This document shows, piece by piece, positions 42,728 through 44,100 of a stretch of 44,100 bases of DNA. Below the pieces are notes generated by a model. The model did not search any database. It was not told where the DNA came from and was given only the letters and a program-made list of their open reading frames with translations. The position numbers and the translations under genes are program-made. Each line of letters begins with the position of its first letter. Within the stretch, counting starts at the first letter, position 1. Source of the stretch: Curvibacter sp. (GTDB lineage Bacteria > Pseudomonadota > Gammaproteobacteria > Burkholderiales > Burkholderiaceae_C); assembly GCA_019233055.1 (NCBI GenBank), contig JAFAMV010000185.1:1-44100 (forward strand), read 5' to 3'.

Positions 42728-44100
<1,373 letters not shown>

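Overview
The window is chromosomal DNA from a high-GC betaproteobacterium, most likely order Burkholderiales. I base this on the codon use of every gene and on the housekeeping sets present (rph-rdgB-hemW; ftsY with paired M16 peptidases, rsmD and coaD; ctpA-moeB, gpmA, rhodanese-grxC-secB-gpsA). The genus cannot be fixed from sequence alone. I see no tRNA, rRNA, CRISPR array, insertion sequence or prophage. The last gene (N-ATPase beta) and the first (RNase PH) are cut by the window edges.

Layout: 1-2357 rph (partial), rdgB, hemW, then a convergent yidB-like gene. 3221-7858 is a c-di-GMP block: a MHYT-PAS-GGDEF-EAL protein, a membrane diguanylate cyclase and a membrane HExxH protein. 7859-14566 (minus strand) is a tripartite RND efflux operon ending in an orphan periplasmic binding protein. 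14935-19438 is a complete livKHMGF-type ABC importer. 19423-22606 (minus strand) holds a Ser-rich lipoprotein gene followed 22 nt later by an HMW1C-like cytoplasmic N-glycosyltransferase, with a saccharopine-dehydrogenase-like gene upstream. 24031-29720 holds cutA, ftsY, two M16 peptidases, rsmD and coaD. 29724-32287 is a two-component cluster: a CHASE3 histidine kinase, a NarL/FixJ regulator and a stand-alone receiver. 32434-38001 is housekeeping. 38032-44100 (minus strand) is an accessory N-type F-ATPase operon, atpDCQRBEFAG.

The most notable element is the lipoprotein/N-glycosyltransferase pair. HMW1C-type enzymes are known to glucosylate Asn in adhesins before secretion. Here the partner is a low-complexity-tethered lipoprotein with an uncharacterised 350-residue domain and two N-X-S/T sequons. 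Second is the N-ATPase, whose c subunit carries two membrane glutamates and whose genes overlap almost throughout by stop/start sharing. Third is the translational coupling of a solute-binding protein to an RND pump. Several small regulatory structures are also reported: a terminator running into the moeB start codon, a perfect GTAGGA-N4-TCCTAC palindrome near the regulators, 21-bp-phased direct repeats before cutA, and a hairpin shared by two convergent stop codons.
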